Assembly: GCA_050485685.1 (NCBI GenBank)
Contig: JBJHBW010000016.1
Coordinates: 1 to 64,000 of the forward strand
Origin: JBJHBP01 sp050485685
GTDB taxonomy: Bacteria; Pseudomonadota; Gammaproteobacteria; Steroidobacterales; Rariloculaceae
DNA length: 64,000 nucleotides
Reading direction: 5' to 3'
Below are positions 16,859 to 26,100 of the stretch, one piece after another. Position 1 is the first letter of the stretch; every line of letters begins with the position of its first letter. The translations under genes and the position numbers were made by a program. The notes below the pieces were generated by a model that was not told where the DNA came from, ran no database searches, and saw only the letters and a list, made by a program, of their open reading frames with translations.

Positions 16859-19471
16859 TCATCGCTCCGCGACAGCCAATGGCAGCAGCACCGGCATCAC
16901 TGGTCCGTGTTGTTCCAGCAGCTGGCGCCAACGCTCGGCAACGTCCGTCTGTCCCGTCGCCTGCAGACTCCTGATCATGGTCAGACCCAGCAACTGGTCC
17001 GCCCATCCGAATCCCCCGGATGTCGGAAGCTCTACGCTCCGGAGGTAGGCGGCGCCCCGGGTCGGGTCTCCCGCATTGATCCAGCTCCACGCGGTCAGGG
17101 CACGCAGTGCATCGAGGTTGGCGGGCGAGGAGCCATCGGCAGCGGCGTGCTCCAGCAGTCCGTCGCCGCGCGCGGCGGCATCGTGCCACCGGCCTCGATC
17201 ATGCAGCGCCAGAAGATCATGCATGTCCACCCACAGGCGGGTTCCCGCGGACAACGGCGCGTTCGCAAGAGCAGCCGTTTCACGATCAAAGTCCTGCCAG
17301 GCAGCCGACGACCACAGTGATCCCACACGCAATGCACGCAGCGCATCCAGTGTCGGATGGTCCTCAGCCCACGCGGCTTCGCCAATCGCAATTGCGCGAT
17401 TGAAGGCCAGCACCGCCTCGGCCGCGCGACCGCCGTAATAGTCGCTGCTGCCTATGTTGGCCCACACGACCGCCAGCCGTGGGTGATCGACACCATAGTG
17501 ATTGCTTTCGATCTCGATCACCCGTCGCAGATGATCGCCGGCTTCGTCGTACGATCCGCGACCCAGGAGGCTCATGCCCATCTCGCTGTGGATCTCACTC
17601 ACCAGCAGCGGCGAAACGTCCGGGTGCGCTGCGGCCACGGCCAGCGCATCATGCATGATGGATTCAAGCTCATCGGGCCTGCCATTACTGTCCAGCACCA
17701 TCATCTGGGTGCGCATGGCTTTCAGGCGCAGCTCGGGGTCGGTCTGAGGATCGGCAGCGACACGCCGCACTGCCGGCAGGTAATCCAGCGCCTCTCCCGG
17801 ATCGGTCCACACCAGCAGCTGCGCCAGCACCACTTCCCCGTTGGCTCGTGCCGCCGCTTCGCGGCGAGGCAACGCATCCAGCCCCCGTCGGAAATAGTCC
17901 ACAGACTCCTCATACTGCCCGATGTCGTGTGCGAGCAATCCCAGGTCCATCAGCGTCTGTGCACGGGTAGTGGCTGAACGCCGCTGGGCGGGCACCGTCG
18001 CCAGCGCCGCAGTCAAAGATTCCCCGGCATCATCGAAAAAACCGAGCTGTCGCTGCATGCTGCCGATAACGCGCAATAACTCGGCAGCGACTGCCGGATC
18101 ATCAAGCGTGGCCAGCGCTTCACGACTGCCGCGGCTCAGCAACTGCGACGCCGGCGGGTCGTCCACCTCCACCTGGCGCGGGTCGCTGGCCGTGAACACC
18201 GTGACCAGGTAGTCGGTGACGCCGCGTGCAAGCTCCGCCTGCCGGGCCGCCTCGCGTGCCTGCCAGAGCGTAGCCGCCAGTCCCGTGCCGCCCACCAGCA
18301 ACAGCGCCACCAGTGCGCCGGCCAGCGCCGGCCGGCGTCGCGCAAACAGCCGCATCTGATAAGCCGGCGTCGGTGCCCGCGCCGACACCGGACGATGTTC
18401 CAGCCAGGCGGTGAGATCCCGCTCCAGAGCAGCAGCATCCGGGTAGCGGCTCTCCGGCGATTCCTCCATCGCCTTGCGGACGATGTTGTCGAGGTCACCA
18501 CGCAGCTGATGCACGTTGGATCTGCGTTCACCGGGCGTCAGGTCATCACGCGTCGCAACACGCCTGGATGGTGAGAGCGGTGTACTCCCGGCCTGGCGAC
18601 GCCGGCCCTGTGAGAACGGCGCCTCGCCGGCCAGCAGGCGATACAGCAATGCGCCCAGCGAGTACACATCGGTAGCCGTGGTGACTGCGTCCCCGGTCAG
18701 CTGCTCGGGTGCCGCATAGTCGGGCGTGAACACCATCGTGACCGTCGCCTGCGCGTCGCTTTCTCCGGCCAGCGGCTTGGCGATGCCGAAATCCAGCAGC
18801 TTGACCTGACCATCAGCGGTGACCAGCACGTTCTCCGGCTTGATGTCGCGATGCACGAACAGACGCTTCTGCGCGAATGCCACAGCCGCGCACAGCTGAC
18901 GCATCAGGGCCACGCGCGCACGGATATCGAGTCCCGCGTCGCAGCAATGGTCATGGATGGGCTTGCCATCGATCAGCTCGGTAACGAGGTAAGGCGTACC
19001 GTCCTCACTGACGCCGGCATCCAGCAAGGTCGCGATACCCGGGTGGCGCAGCTGCGCGAGATATCCGGCCTCACGCCGAAAACGCTGCTGCCAGTCGGTG
19101 GCGAGCAGCGCACTGTTCAGCAGCTTGATGGCCGCCGCGGCATCGAACGCATCGTCGGTGCGGCGCGCGCGCCAGACCGTGGACATGCCGCCACGCCCGA
19201 TCCGCTCCTCAAGGCGCCAGGGTCCGATCTCAAGACCCTCCAGGGCATCGGCGTCCTGCTGTGCGAGTGCACCTGTCAGCAGCAGTCCGCCTGAATCCAG
19301 GGGCCCTGCACGATCCAGATTCAGCAGCAGACGCCGCACGCGTTCGCGCACGTCATCGGGCAGCTCCATCTTCGACAGATGCGGCGCCCGCTCTTCAGCC
19401 GGCAGATCCAGCAGCCTGTCCAGCACCTGGTCCGCCTGACGCCAGAGTTCCGGATCAAACGATCGGGTCAT
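16859..19471 (-). CDS. Membrane Ser/Thr protein kinase with TPR sensor domain
   Basis: An 870-residue protein. After a roughly 80-residue N-terminal helical region comes a complete Hanks-type kinase domain: glycine loop GRGGMS at 92-97, ATP lysine K116, catalytic HRDIKPEN at 207-214, and DFG at 227-229. One membrane segment spans about residues 381-403, placing the kinase in the cytoplasm and a 460-residue helical TPR-like domain in the periplasm. It should phosphorylate protein targets in response to an unknown signal; the sigma factor encoded 18 bases downstream is the obvious candidate. It is divergent from the propeller lipoprotein gene. Confidence 0.88.
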   Translation of the reverse strand: MTRSFDPELWRQADQVLDRLLDLPAEERAPHLSKMELPDDVRERVRRLLLNLDRAGPLDSGGLLLTGALAQQDADALEGLEIGPWRLEERIGRGGMSTVWRARRTDDAFDAAAAIKLLNSALLATDWQQRFRREAGYLAQLRHPGIATLLDAGVSEDGTPYLVTELIDGKPIHDHCCDAGLDIRARVALMRQLCAAVAFAQKRLFVHRDIKPENVLVTADGQVKLLDFGIAKPLAGESDAQATVTMVFTPDYAAPEQLTGDAVTTATDVYSLGALLYRLLAGEAPFSQGRRRQAGSTPLSPSRRVATRDDLTPGERRSNVHQLRGDLDNIVRKAMEESPESRYPDAAALERDLTAWLEHRPVSARAPTPAYQMRLFARRRPALAGALVALLLVGGTGLAATLWQAREAARQAELARGVTDYLVTVFTASDPRQVEVDDPPASQLLSRGSREALATLDDPAVAAELLRVIGSMQRQLGFFDDAGESLTAALATVPAQRRSATTRAQTLMDLGLLAHDIGQYEESVDYFRRGLDALPRREAAARANGEVVLAQLLVWTDPGEALDYLPAVRRVAADPQTDPELRLKAMRTQMMVLDSNGRPDELESIMHDALAVAAAHPDVSPLLVSEIHSEMGMSLLGRGSYDEAGDHLRRVIEIESNHYGVDHPRLAVVWANIGSSDYYGGRAAEAVLAFNRAIAIGEAAWAEDHPTLDALRALRVGSLWSSAAWQDFDRETAALANAPLSAGTRLWVDMHDLLALHDRGRWHDAAARGDGLLEHAAADGSSPANLDALRALTAWSWINAGDPTRGAAYLRSVELPTSGGFGWADQLLGLTMIRSLQATGQTDVAERWRQLLEQHGPVMPVLLPLAVAER

Positions 19472-19651
19472 CGTGGTGCGAGTTTAGCAGTGACGGTACC
19501 CGATACATCCGTATTCCGGCGCCCCATGACGCCAGCCGGGAAGAATTCTTCAGTTCGTGGCGCGAATCGCGAACGGTTTGCGGATGTATGCATATGCGCA
19601 TCGCCACGCGCGTTGCCGCGCAACCGATTCGAACAGGGAGGCACTGCTGTT

Positions 19652-21544
19652 ATGACAACTCGCTTCGGTACCCCGATGAACAAAAATCGCGTGGGCGCCA
19701 TGTTGGCAGCATTGCTCGCCACCGCACTGCTGGTGGCCGGCTGCAGCAGCGGCAGTAGTGGCGGGGCAACGCCCACACCGCAACCTCCTGCGCCACCGCC
19801 GCCTCCCCCTCCGCCTCCGCCTCCCGCGGAGGCACCGGATGCGCCGGAACTGAGTCTGGACTTCGCGCAGGTGAAGCTGTTTCGCTTCACCTGGGATGAC
19901 GTCGAGGACGAAACCGAATACCGGCTGCTGGAAAGCGCGGACGGAAACGCTGTCTACGTTGAAATCACAGAACTGCCGGCCGACACCGAAAGCCATGACC
20001 TGGAGGTCTTTCTGCCGGCCAGGGTCAACGCCAGCTATATTCTGGAAGCGTGCAACGACGTGGGCTGTTCAGCCTCGGCGCCGGTACAGGTCACCGGCAC
20101 CCTGACCGAGGCCATCGGTTATGTGAAGGCGTCGAACACGCGCGCGCAGCAATTCTTCGGCGCCGCGGTCGCCATTTCCGGAGACAGCGCCACGCTGGCC
20201 ATCGGAGCGCCTGGCGAAAGCAGCAGCGCGACCGGCCTCAACGGCAACCAGAATGACAATTCGGCACCGAATGCCGGCGCTGTCTATGTATTCACCCGTG
20301 AAGACGCTCAGTGGATGCAACAGGCCTACATAAAGGCCTCCAACACCGACCCCGGGGACCTGTTCGGGTCGCGCGTGGATCTGTCGTATGACGGCAATAC
20401 GCTCGCGGTGGCGGCAATGGGAGAAGCCAGCGGCGCGACCGGCATCAATGGCAGCCAGGATAACAACGTCGCGCCCTCCAGTGGCGCCGTCTATGTGTTC
20501 ACCCGCGATGGCGACGTGTGGTCTCAGCAGGCCTACGTCAAGGCGTCCAATACCGCCGCCGATGACGAGTTCGGCGAACAGGTCGCGCTGTCCGGAAGCG
20601 GAGACACGCTCGCTGTCAGCACACGCCTGGAGTCCGGCGCGGCCACGGGCATCAACGGCGACCAGAGTGACCGTTCTGCCGAACTTGCCGGCGCCGTCTA
20701 CGTTTTTGTCCGCGAAGGTGGGGTGTGGTCGCAACAGGCCTACATCAAGGCCTCGAATACCGAGGCCTTCGACCAGTTCGGCTATTCCCTCGCACTCTCC
20801 CGCGATGGCGACACGCTGGCCGCGGGCGCCCGTTTCGAGTCCAGCGCAGCAACCGGCATCGATGGCGACCAGAGCGATAACTCGAGCTTTGGCGCCGGCG
20901 CAGTGTACGTCTTTACGCGCGACGCCGGTGTGTGGTCGCAGCAGGCCTATATCAAGGCATCGAATGCCGATACGGCGGGCAACATCGGTTTTGGCTGGTC
21001 CGTGGCGCTCTCCGCCAACGGGGACACGCTCGCGGTCGGGGCAGCGCTGGAGGACAGCGGTGCGATCGGCATCAACGGCAACCAGAACGACCTCTCAGCA
21101 GAGAGGAGCGGCGCGGTCTATCTGTTCGATCGGGAAGCGGGCGTGTGGTCGCAGCAGGCGTATATCAAGGCTTCCAACACGCACGAAGACGCCAACTTCG
21201 GCAGCGTGGTCCAGCTGACCGATGACGGAGAAACGCTCGTCGTCAGCGCTTTACGCGAGCAAAGCAACGCGAGCGGTATCGGTGGCGATCAGACAAACCG
21301 ATCGACTCCTTTCGGTGGTGCGGCTTACCTGTTCGCTCGCGACGCCGGGCAGTGGTCGCAAACGGCGTACGTCAAGGCAGCCATGACACAAGAGCTGACC
21401 TACTTCGGGGTATCGATTTCGATCGACAGCGCCGGCGATACGCTCGCGGTGGGGGCGGCGGGTGAATCCAGCGCCGCGACAGGCATCGGTGGAGATCAGG
21501 AAGACCTGTCGGAGGCATTCAGCGGCGCAGTGTATCTGTATTGA
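19652..21544 (+). CDS. Lipoprotein with seven FG-GAP-like repeats (beta-propeller)
   Basis: A 630-residue protein; ATG 19652 has GGGAGG ten bases upstream. A type II signal peptide ends in the lipobox LVAGC (Cys31), followed by a proline-rich spacer with a run of about eleven prolines. Residues about 65-150 look like a fibronectin-III module. Then seven units of 65-71 residues repeat the pattern Y-[IV]-KASNT-x-FG-x-SVALS-x-DGDTLAVGA, GINGNQND, GAVYVF and WSQQA, implying one seven-bladed integrin-alpha-like propeller. It is likely anchored in the outer membrane and surface-exposed. It is divergent from the kinase gene and 31 bases ahead of a second lipoprotein. Confidence 0.85.
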   Translation: MTTRFGTPMNKNRVGAMLAALLATALLVAGCSSGSSGGATPTPQPPAPPPPPPPPPPPAEAPDAPELSLDFAQVKLFRFTWDDVEDETEYRLLESADGNAVYVEITELPADTESHDLEVFLPARVNASYILEACNDVGCSASAPVQVTGTLTEAIGYVKASNTRAQQFFGAAVAISGDSATLAIGAPGESSSATGLNGNQNDNSAPNAGAVYVFTREDAQWMQQAYIKASNTDPGDLFGSRVDLSYDGNTLAVAAMGEASGATGINGSQDNNVAPSSGAVYVFTRDGDVWSQQAYVKASNTAADDEFGEQVALSGSGDTLAVSTRLESGAATGINGDQSDRSAELAGAVYVFVREGGVWSQQAYIKASNTEAFDQFGYSLALSRDGDTLAAGARFESSAATGIDGDQSDNSSFGAGAVYVFTRDAGVWSQQAYIKASNADTAGNIGFGWSVALSANGDTLAVGAALEDSGAIGINGNQNDLSAERSGAVYLFDREAGVWSQQAYIKASNTHEDANFGSVVQLTDDGETLVVSALREQSNASGIGGDQTNRSTPFGGAAYLFARDAGQWSQTAYVKAAMTQELTYFGVSISIDSAGDTLAVGAAGESSAATGIGGDQEDLSEAFSGAVYLY

Positions 21545-21575
21545 CGTATCTGCAATGATAATGGGAGATGGAATT

Positions 21576-22799
21576 ATGAGTCAGTCGCAGGTTCAGGCCA
21601 GGTCATGGATACGCAGTCGGAGCTGGTTGCCGGTGCTTCTGGTCGCATCGCTTTGCGTGGGCTGCAGCAGTGGCAGCAGTTCGGGCGGAGCGCCAACCGT
21701 TCCCGGTGGCCCTGGGGGCCCGGGTGGTCCAGGCAACGGCGGGGGAAATGGTGGCGGGAACGGCAGTGGCAACGGTGGTGGTAACGGCGGGGGCGACGAA
21801 GAATTCGAGTTCCTGACCGTATACGCATATCAAATGCACAGCGCCGAGGACGATCCGCTGTCTGTACGCATCGTCGGCAACGGCGATGGCGGCGTGACGC
21901 TGCGCATCACGCATGACACGCCACATGGCGTCTCTGGCATCGTGGATTTTGAGACCGGAGAAATCGTCATCGACCTCGGGTCGACTCTCGTTTTCGAGGA
22001 AACCACAGACACGCCCATCTATCTGACGGAGCCGATCACCGTCACCACGACCGTGCCCTGGGTCGTGCCCGCCGAAGGTCCGGCCACTGCCGGGCAGTTG
22101 CTGATCTCCATCGAAAATGAGTCCAACACTTCCGTAACGGTGAACAGCGGCATCGGCGTCAACATCTTCCACGACATCGGCCCCACAGGCGAAGTCGACG
22201 AATCCGTGAATCTGACGTGGAGCGAGTTTCTGAACCTGGAAGACGGGGCGCCATTCTGGCAGGTGCTGGCCGAGTTCAGCTACAACGCCAAGACGGATTT
22301 CTTGTTCAACCTCGTCGCAATCGGCCTGCAGGGCATGGATTACATCGACGAGGATCTGGAAGATGCCGGGTCCATCGTGCTGAGCTGTGATGCGTTCAGC
22401 TCTCTGGGCTGGGCCGTGCCGCCTCCACCTCCAGTGATTCCGGACCAGGGACTGGCAACCTTCACCTGGCTGGACGACAGCGCTGATGGTTCTGCAGGCA
22501 GCGGCGACAGTTTCCAGAGAAACTTCGACTACTGTCTGGAGATCGGCGGCGACGAGCAGCATCCGGTATATAACAACACCGTCGCACTGAATAACCTGGT
22601 CCGGCAGGTAGACGACGGGCTGCTGGTGCGCCTGTCATTCGACGGCGAAAGCAGTGCGGGGCGAGCCGGAGGCATCGCGTTCGACGACTTCGAGATGATC
22701 GAGGTGTATCAGAGCAACGCCGACATCCCCGACTCTGTTGCCATCGCAGAGCACATGGTGATCAACGGCCGTCTGCAGCTGGTGCTGGAGGCGCCGTAG
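21576..22799 (+). CDS. Glycine-rich-linker lipoprotein of unknown function
   Basis: A 407-residue protein starting at ATG 21576 behind GGGAGA. The lipobox-like LCVGC ends at Cys30, and the following CSSGSSSGGAP closely matches the equivalent stretch of the preceding lipoprotein. A flexible Gly/Asn/Pro linker (about residues 38-70) precedes a beta-rich region. A CLEIGGDEQHP segment near residue 320 falls in what may be a second jelly-roll-like domain. No catalytic motif was recognised. The 31-base gap indicates co-transcription with the propeller lipoprotein. Confidence 0.7.
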   Translation: MSQSQVQARSWIRSRSWLPVLLVASLCVGCSSGSSSGGAPTVPGGPGGPGGPGNGGGNGGGNGSGNGGGNGGGDEEFEFLTVYAYQMHSAEDDPLSVRIVGNGDGGVTLRITHDTPHGVSGIVDFETGEIVIDLGSTLVFEETTDTPIYLTEPITVTTTVPWVVPAEGPATAGQLLISIENESNTSVTVNSGIGVNIFHDIGPTGEVDESVNLTWSEFLNLEDGAPFWQVLAEFSYNAKTDFLFNLVAIGLQGMDYIDEDLEDAGSIVLSCDAFSSLGWAVPPPPPVIPDQGLATFTWLDDSADGSAGSGDSFQRNFDYCLEIGGDEQHPVYNNTVALNNLVRQVDDGLLVRLSFDGESSAGRAGGIAFDDFEMIEVYQSNADIPDSVAIAEHMVINGRLQLVLEAP

Positions 22800-22818
22800 C
22801 AAAGTCACGCTGCTCCGG

Positions 22819-23661
22819 TCATCTCGAGTGTCTGTCGAAAAACTCGTACACGTGTTCCTGGCTGACCGTGATGACCGGACCATGCGTGACGCCTGGCATC
22901 TCGACGTACTCATGTTCCATGCCGATCTCTGCCATGGTCTGTGCCCACGTCTGCGCGAGCGAGACGGAAACCACTTCATCCTCGTCGCCGTGGATGATCA
23001 TCACGGGAATACCGGCCTCGTGAAGCGCACCCAGAAGTTCGGCACGGTTCTCGGTCAACGCAAAGGCTGCCGGCGCCACCGGCGCAATCGCGGCCCAGAT
23101 ATCCGTGTATTTGGCGCCCAGATACAGTGTGCCGGCACCGCCCATCGAATGGCCGGTCAGGTAGATTCGGTTGTCATCGACATTGAACTCGTCACGGATC
23201 ATGGCCAGGACATTCATGACGTCCTTTTCACTGAGTTCGCGAAGGTTCTCCGGCTGATTGGCTGCACCACCGCCACCGCCAGGCGGCCGCATCAGCGGAA
23301 CGCCATACCAGCCGCCGACGCTGTATCCCATCGGCGCGGCAAGAATGTAGCCGCCTTCCTCAGCAAGATCGACGGCCGTCGTATTGCACATGACCTGCGG
23401 CGGCGCACCAAGGCCATGCAGAGAAATGATCAGAGGCGCCGGCGAATCATCGGATATCTTCGACGATGCATACACGCAGTACGGCAGATCTTCGCCGGTG
23501 TCGGCAAAGTGATACGTGCGATCTTCTACGCGCGGATCACTTGTCCATGTTCGTCCCTGCCCCGGCTGCGCGAGGACAGCCGATGACATCGCGGATAGCG
23601 CAAGGAATGTTGCGCAGGTCGCAAGCACACTCAGCGCTGACGACGTGAAACGTGAATTCAT
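22819..23661 (-). CDS. Secreted alpha/beta-hydrolase, LpqC/feruloyl-esterase-like
   Basis: A 280-residue protein with a signal peptide ending near SAVLAQ (residue 32). The nucleophile elbow is GHSMGGAG (Ser172), the acid is in HGDEDEVV and the histidine in VTHGPV, a complete triad. The oxyanion region is ISLHGLGAPP. The layout fits the polyhydroxybutyrate-depolymerase/LpqC esterase family, which cleaves short polyester or aromatic esters outside the cytoplasm. A Gly-rich insert (PPGGGGGAAN) near residue 128 is unusual. It converges on the lipoprotein gene with only 19 bases between them. Confidence 0.82.
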   Translation of the reverse strand: MNSRFTSSALSVLATCATFLALSAMSSAVLAQPGQGRTWTSDPRVEDRTYHFADTGEDLPYCVYASSKISDDSPAPLIISLHGLGAPPQVMCNTTAVDLAEEGGYILAAPMGYSVGGWYGVPLMRPPGGGGGAANQPENLRELSEKDVMNVLAMIRDEFNVDDNRIYLTGHSMGGAGTLYLGAKYTDIWAAIAPVAPAAFALTENRAELLGALHEAGIPVMIIHGDEDEVVSVSLAQTWAQTMAEIGMEHEYVEMPGVTHGPVITVSQEHVYEFFDRHSR

Positions 23662-23776
23662 GGCCGACCCCCGTGTTATTGGTTTCGCCTGCTCGCGGAT
23701 GGTGGATCAAGCATGGGAGACGACGCAACCTGGCGTCAACAGCATAGCCATCATGCCGGAACGGAATAATTAACGT

Positions 23777-23803
23777 GCCCGCCTGCTCACGCGAGTGGCG
23801 GGC
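23777..23803 (-). terminator. Candidate terminator after the formate dehydrogenase operon
   Basis: GCCCGCC (23777-23783) pairs with GGCGGGC (23797-23803), with an inner CTC/GAG pairing. Read on the minus strand it follows fdhD by about 50 bases and is trailed by the AT-rich sequence TTAATTATT rather than a pure T tract, so it is a moderate candidate. Confidence 0.45.
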
Positions 23804-23854
23804 AATTGGGCTAAAAGGCTATCGGCACTACAGATGCGCGGCGGGATAGCCGTG

Positions 23855-24718
23855 TCAGCACACCCTGTCGTCGCGGGTGTACACGTTGAAACGGTGCGGC
23901 TTCAGAAAGCCGACCAGCGTGATGCCGAACTCCGCGGCGAGTTCCACGGCCAGGGACGATGGCGCGCCGACCGCTGCGACCAGAGGGCAGCCGGCCATCA
24001 TCGCCTTCTGCATCAGTTCGAAACTGGCGCGGCCACTGACGAGAATGCCGCGTGAGGACAGCGGCAGACGGCCGTCCACCAGTTCGCGGCCTATCAGCTT
24101 GTCCAGCGCGTTGTGGCGGCCGACATCCTCGCGCACGCTGAGCAGCTCGCCGTCGGCGCTGAACAGGCCTGACGCATGCAGGCCGCCGGTCTGCTCGAAC
24201 ACCGCCTGACGTGATTTCAACCGTTCCGGCAACGCACCGAGCACGTCGGCATTGACGGTGAACCGGGTCTGCGCGATGTCGTAGCGGCCCTGCACGGCGA
24301 CCGCTTCCAGCGACGCCTTGCCGCAGACGCCGCAGCTGGACGATGTATAGAAATGCCGCTCCAGACGTGCAAGATCCACGTCCACGTTCTCGCCCAGCTC
24401 CACGCGCACGACGTTGATCAGACCGTTCGGTGCCGGCGGACCACAAGGGGCAACCGCCTGGACGTCATCGCCATGGCGTACGATGCCTTCTGAATACAGA
24501 AACCCGATCGCCAGTTCTTCGTCATTGCCGGGCGTGCGCATCGTGATCGACACGCTCTGCTGGGCACGAGTACCATCGGGGCGCGTGTAGCCCAGCCGGA
24601 TTTCGAGCGGCTCCTCGGTGGCGAGCACGTCCTCGGTCGCCACCGCACCGACACGCCGTATCGGGAAACGCTTCACGCTCTGCCGCGCACGTATCTCGGA
24701 AAGGTCTGCCACGTTCAT
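23855..24718 (-). CDS. fdhD: Formate dehydrogenase accessory sulfurtransferase FdhD
   Basis: A 287-residue protein with the FdhD hallmark cysteines in SSCGVCGKAS, plus GFLYSEGIV, REDVGRHNALDKLIG and SGRASFELMQKA. FdhD carries sulfur from IscS-type desulfurase to the bis-MGD molybdenum cofactor and is needed for formate dehydrogenase activity. The ATG overlaps the stop of the 2-hydroxy-acid dehydrogenase gene by four bases. It is the last gene of the fds operon, which fits a maturation role. Confidence 0.93.
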   Translation of the reverse strand: MNVADLSEIRARQSVKRFPIRRVGAVATEDVLATEEPLEIRLGYTRPDGTRAQQSVSITMRTPGNDEELAIGFLYSEGIVRHGDDVQAVAPCGPPAPNGLINVVRVELGENVDVDLARLERHFYTSSSCGVCGKASLEAVAVQGRYDIAQTRFTVNADVLGALPERLKSRQAVFEQTGGLHASGLFSADGELLSVREDVGRHNALDKLIGRELVDGRLPLSSRGILVSGRASFELMQKAMMAGCPLVAAVGAPSSLAVELAAEFGITLVGFLKPHRFNVYTRDDRVC

Positions 24719-25866
24719 TGCACCTTGCGGACCAGTGTCCGGTCTATCTCCGACAGCGTGCGCACACCGGCCAGCGCCATGGCCCGCTCCAGTTCGCTGC
24801 GCAGTATCGTCAGCGCACGGCTGGCACCGACTTCCCCGCCGGCCGCGAGTCCGTACAGATAGGCTCTGCCCACGGACACCGCCCGCGCACCCAGCGCCAG
24901 CGCTTTCAGAATCTGCGTGCCGCGTCTCACACCGCCATCGAGTATCACTTCCAGACGGTCACCGACAGCGTCCACGATCTCCTCCAGGACGTCAAACGGC
25001 GCCGGCGAAAAATCCAGCTGCCGGCCGCCGTGATTCGACACCATCACCGCGCTGGCGCCGATGTCGGCGGCACGCCGCGCGTCCTCGGCCGTCATGATCC
25101 CCTTGATCGCAAACGGCCCGCCCCATTCGCGAATCATCCAGTCCGCATCGTCCCAGGTGACCGACGGGTCCAGCTGTGCGTTCAGATACTGGATGATGCC
25201 GCCCAGCGCATGGCTGCCCGGCGGCGGTCGGTGCGCGACGTTTGCGACCTCGATGCGGGGGGTGGTCAGGTGGCGATAAACCCAGCGCGGATGCATTGCG
25301 ATGTCCATCAGGCTCATCAACGTCAGCTTCGGCGGCACCGTCATGCCCGTGACGATGTCGCGCTCGCGATTGCCGGACACCGGCACGTCGACGGTCAGCT
25401 GCAAAGCGATAAAGCCTGCGTCCTTCGCTCGCTGCACGAATTCACGGGTCAGCCCGCGGTCGCGGAACACGTAGACCTGAAAGACTTTCGGTCCATCCGT
25501 CAGCCGCGCGGCGTCTTCAATGCTCGTAGACGAAATACTGGACAGCGAATAGATCGTGGCTGCGGCGCGGGCCGCGCGTGCAACAGCCGCTTCACCCTGA
25601 TGATGGAACAACCGCGACAGCGCGGTAGGTGCACAGATCAGTGGCCAGGCTATCTCCTGACCGAAGACCGTCGTGGCAAGATCGGGGTTCGCGACATCGA
25701 CCAGCGCACGCGGGCGAAACTCCACGCGGTCAAATGCGCTGGTATTGCGCGCGAGCGTCCATTCATCGTCGGCGCCGCCGTCTATGTAGTGAAACAACGG
25801 CGCCGGCAGGCGCCTCGCGGCAAGCTTTCGCAGTTCGGCGATGTTGTAGCAGCGCTCAGGCCGCAC
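24715..25866 (-). CDS. FMN-dependent L-2-hydroxy-acid dehydrogenase (LldD-like)
   Basis: A 383-residue TIM-barrel flavoenzyme of the lactate dehydrogenase/glycolate oxidase family. FHYIDGGADDE near the start, FQVYVFRDR, and the catalytic histidine with the FMN- and substrate-binding SNHGGRQLD are present. It oxidises an alpha-hydroxy acid (L-lactate, glycolate or mandelate; not decidable here) at the inner face of the membrane. The GTG start lies inside the last codons of fdsD (11-base overlap) and its stop overlaps fdhD, so it is translationally locked into the formate dehydrogenase operon. That context is unexpected for this enzyme. Confidence 0.87.
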   Translation of the reverse strand: MRPERCYNIAELRKLAARRLPAPLFHYIDGGADDEWTLARNTSAFDRVEFRPRALVDVANPDLATTVFGQEIAWPLICAPTALSRLFHHQGEAAVARAARAAATIYSLSSISSTSIEDAARLTDGPKVFQVYVFRDRGLTREFVQRAKDAGFIALQLTVDVPVSGNRERDIVTGMTVPPKLTLMSLMDIAMHPRWVYRHLTTPRIEVANVAHRPPPGSHALGGIIQYLNAQLDPSVTWDDADWMIREWGGPFAIKGIMTAEDARRAADIGASAVMVSNHGGRQLDFSPAPFDVLEEIVDAVGDRLEVILDGGVRRGTQILKALALGARAVSVGRAYLYGLAAGGEVGASRALTILRSELERAMALAGVRTLSEIDRTLVRKVQ

Positions 25867-26089
25867 TCGAGCGCCGCTCCTCGGCGAGCTCCTCGACAGC
25901 CTTTGCAGCGACTTCGTTCAGTGTGACCTTGTCACTGCGATGCGCAGCGGTGATCTCATCCAGCATGGCCGGCGTCCAGAATCGCCGCAGGTGATCGACG
26001 ACGCCAGCCACGGCTTTGGCCTGGTCGGCACCTGTATCGAAGTTCGCGGCAATCTGATTCGCCATGCGCGCCAGTTTTTCGGTAATCAT
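25856..26089 (-). CDS. fdsD: Formate dehydrogenase delta subunit FdsD
   Basis: A 77-residue protein from ATG 26089 (a TTG five codons earlier overlaps the fdsA stop and is less likely). The sequence MITEKLARMANQIAANFDTG, then VAGVVDHLRRFWTPAM, matches the small delta subunit found with NAD-linked formate dehydrogenases, which helps cofactor insertion or complex stability. It lies between fdsA and the 2-hydroxy-acid dehydrogenase gene, overlapping the latter. Confidence 0.87.
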   Translation of the reverse strand: MITEKLARMANQIAANFDTGADQAKAVAGVVDHLRRFWTPAMLDEITAAHRSDKVTLNEVAAKAVEELAEERRSSAA

Positions 26090-26100
26090 GATGGTGCAGT

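Noticed and set aside
21700..21790. Repeat array in the second lipoprotein gene
   Set aside because: It is an irregular Gly/Asn-coding linker rather than a perfect DNA repeat.
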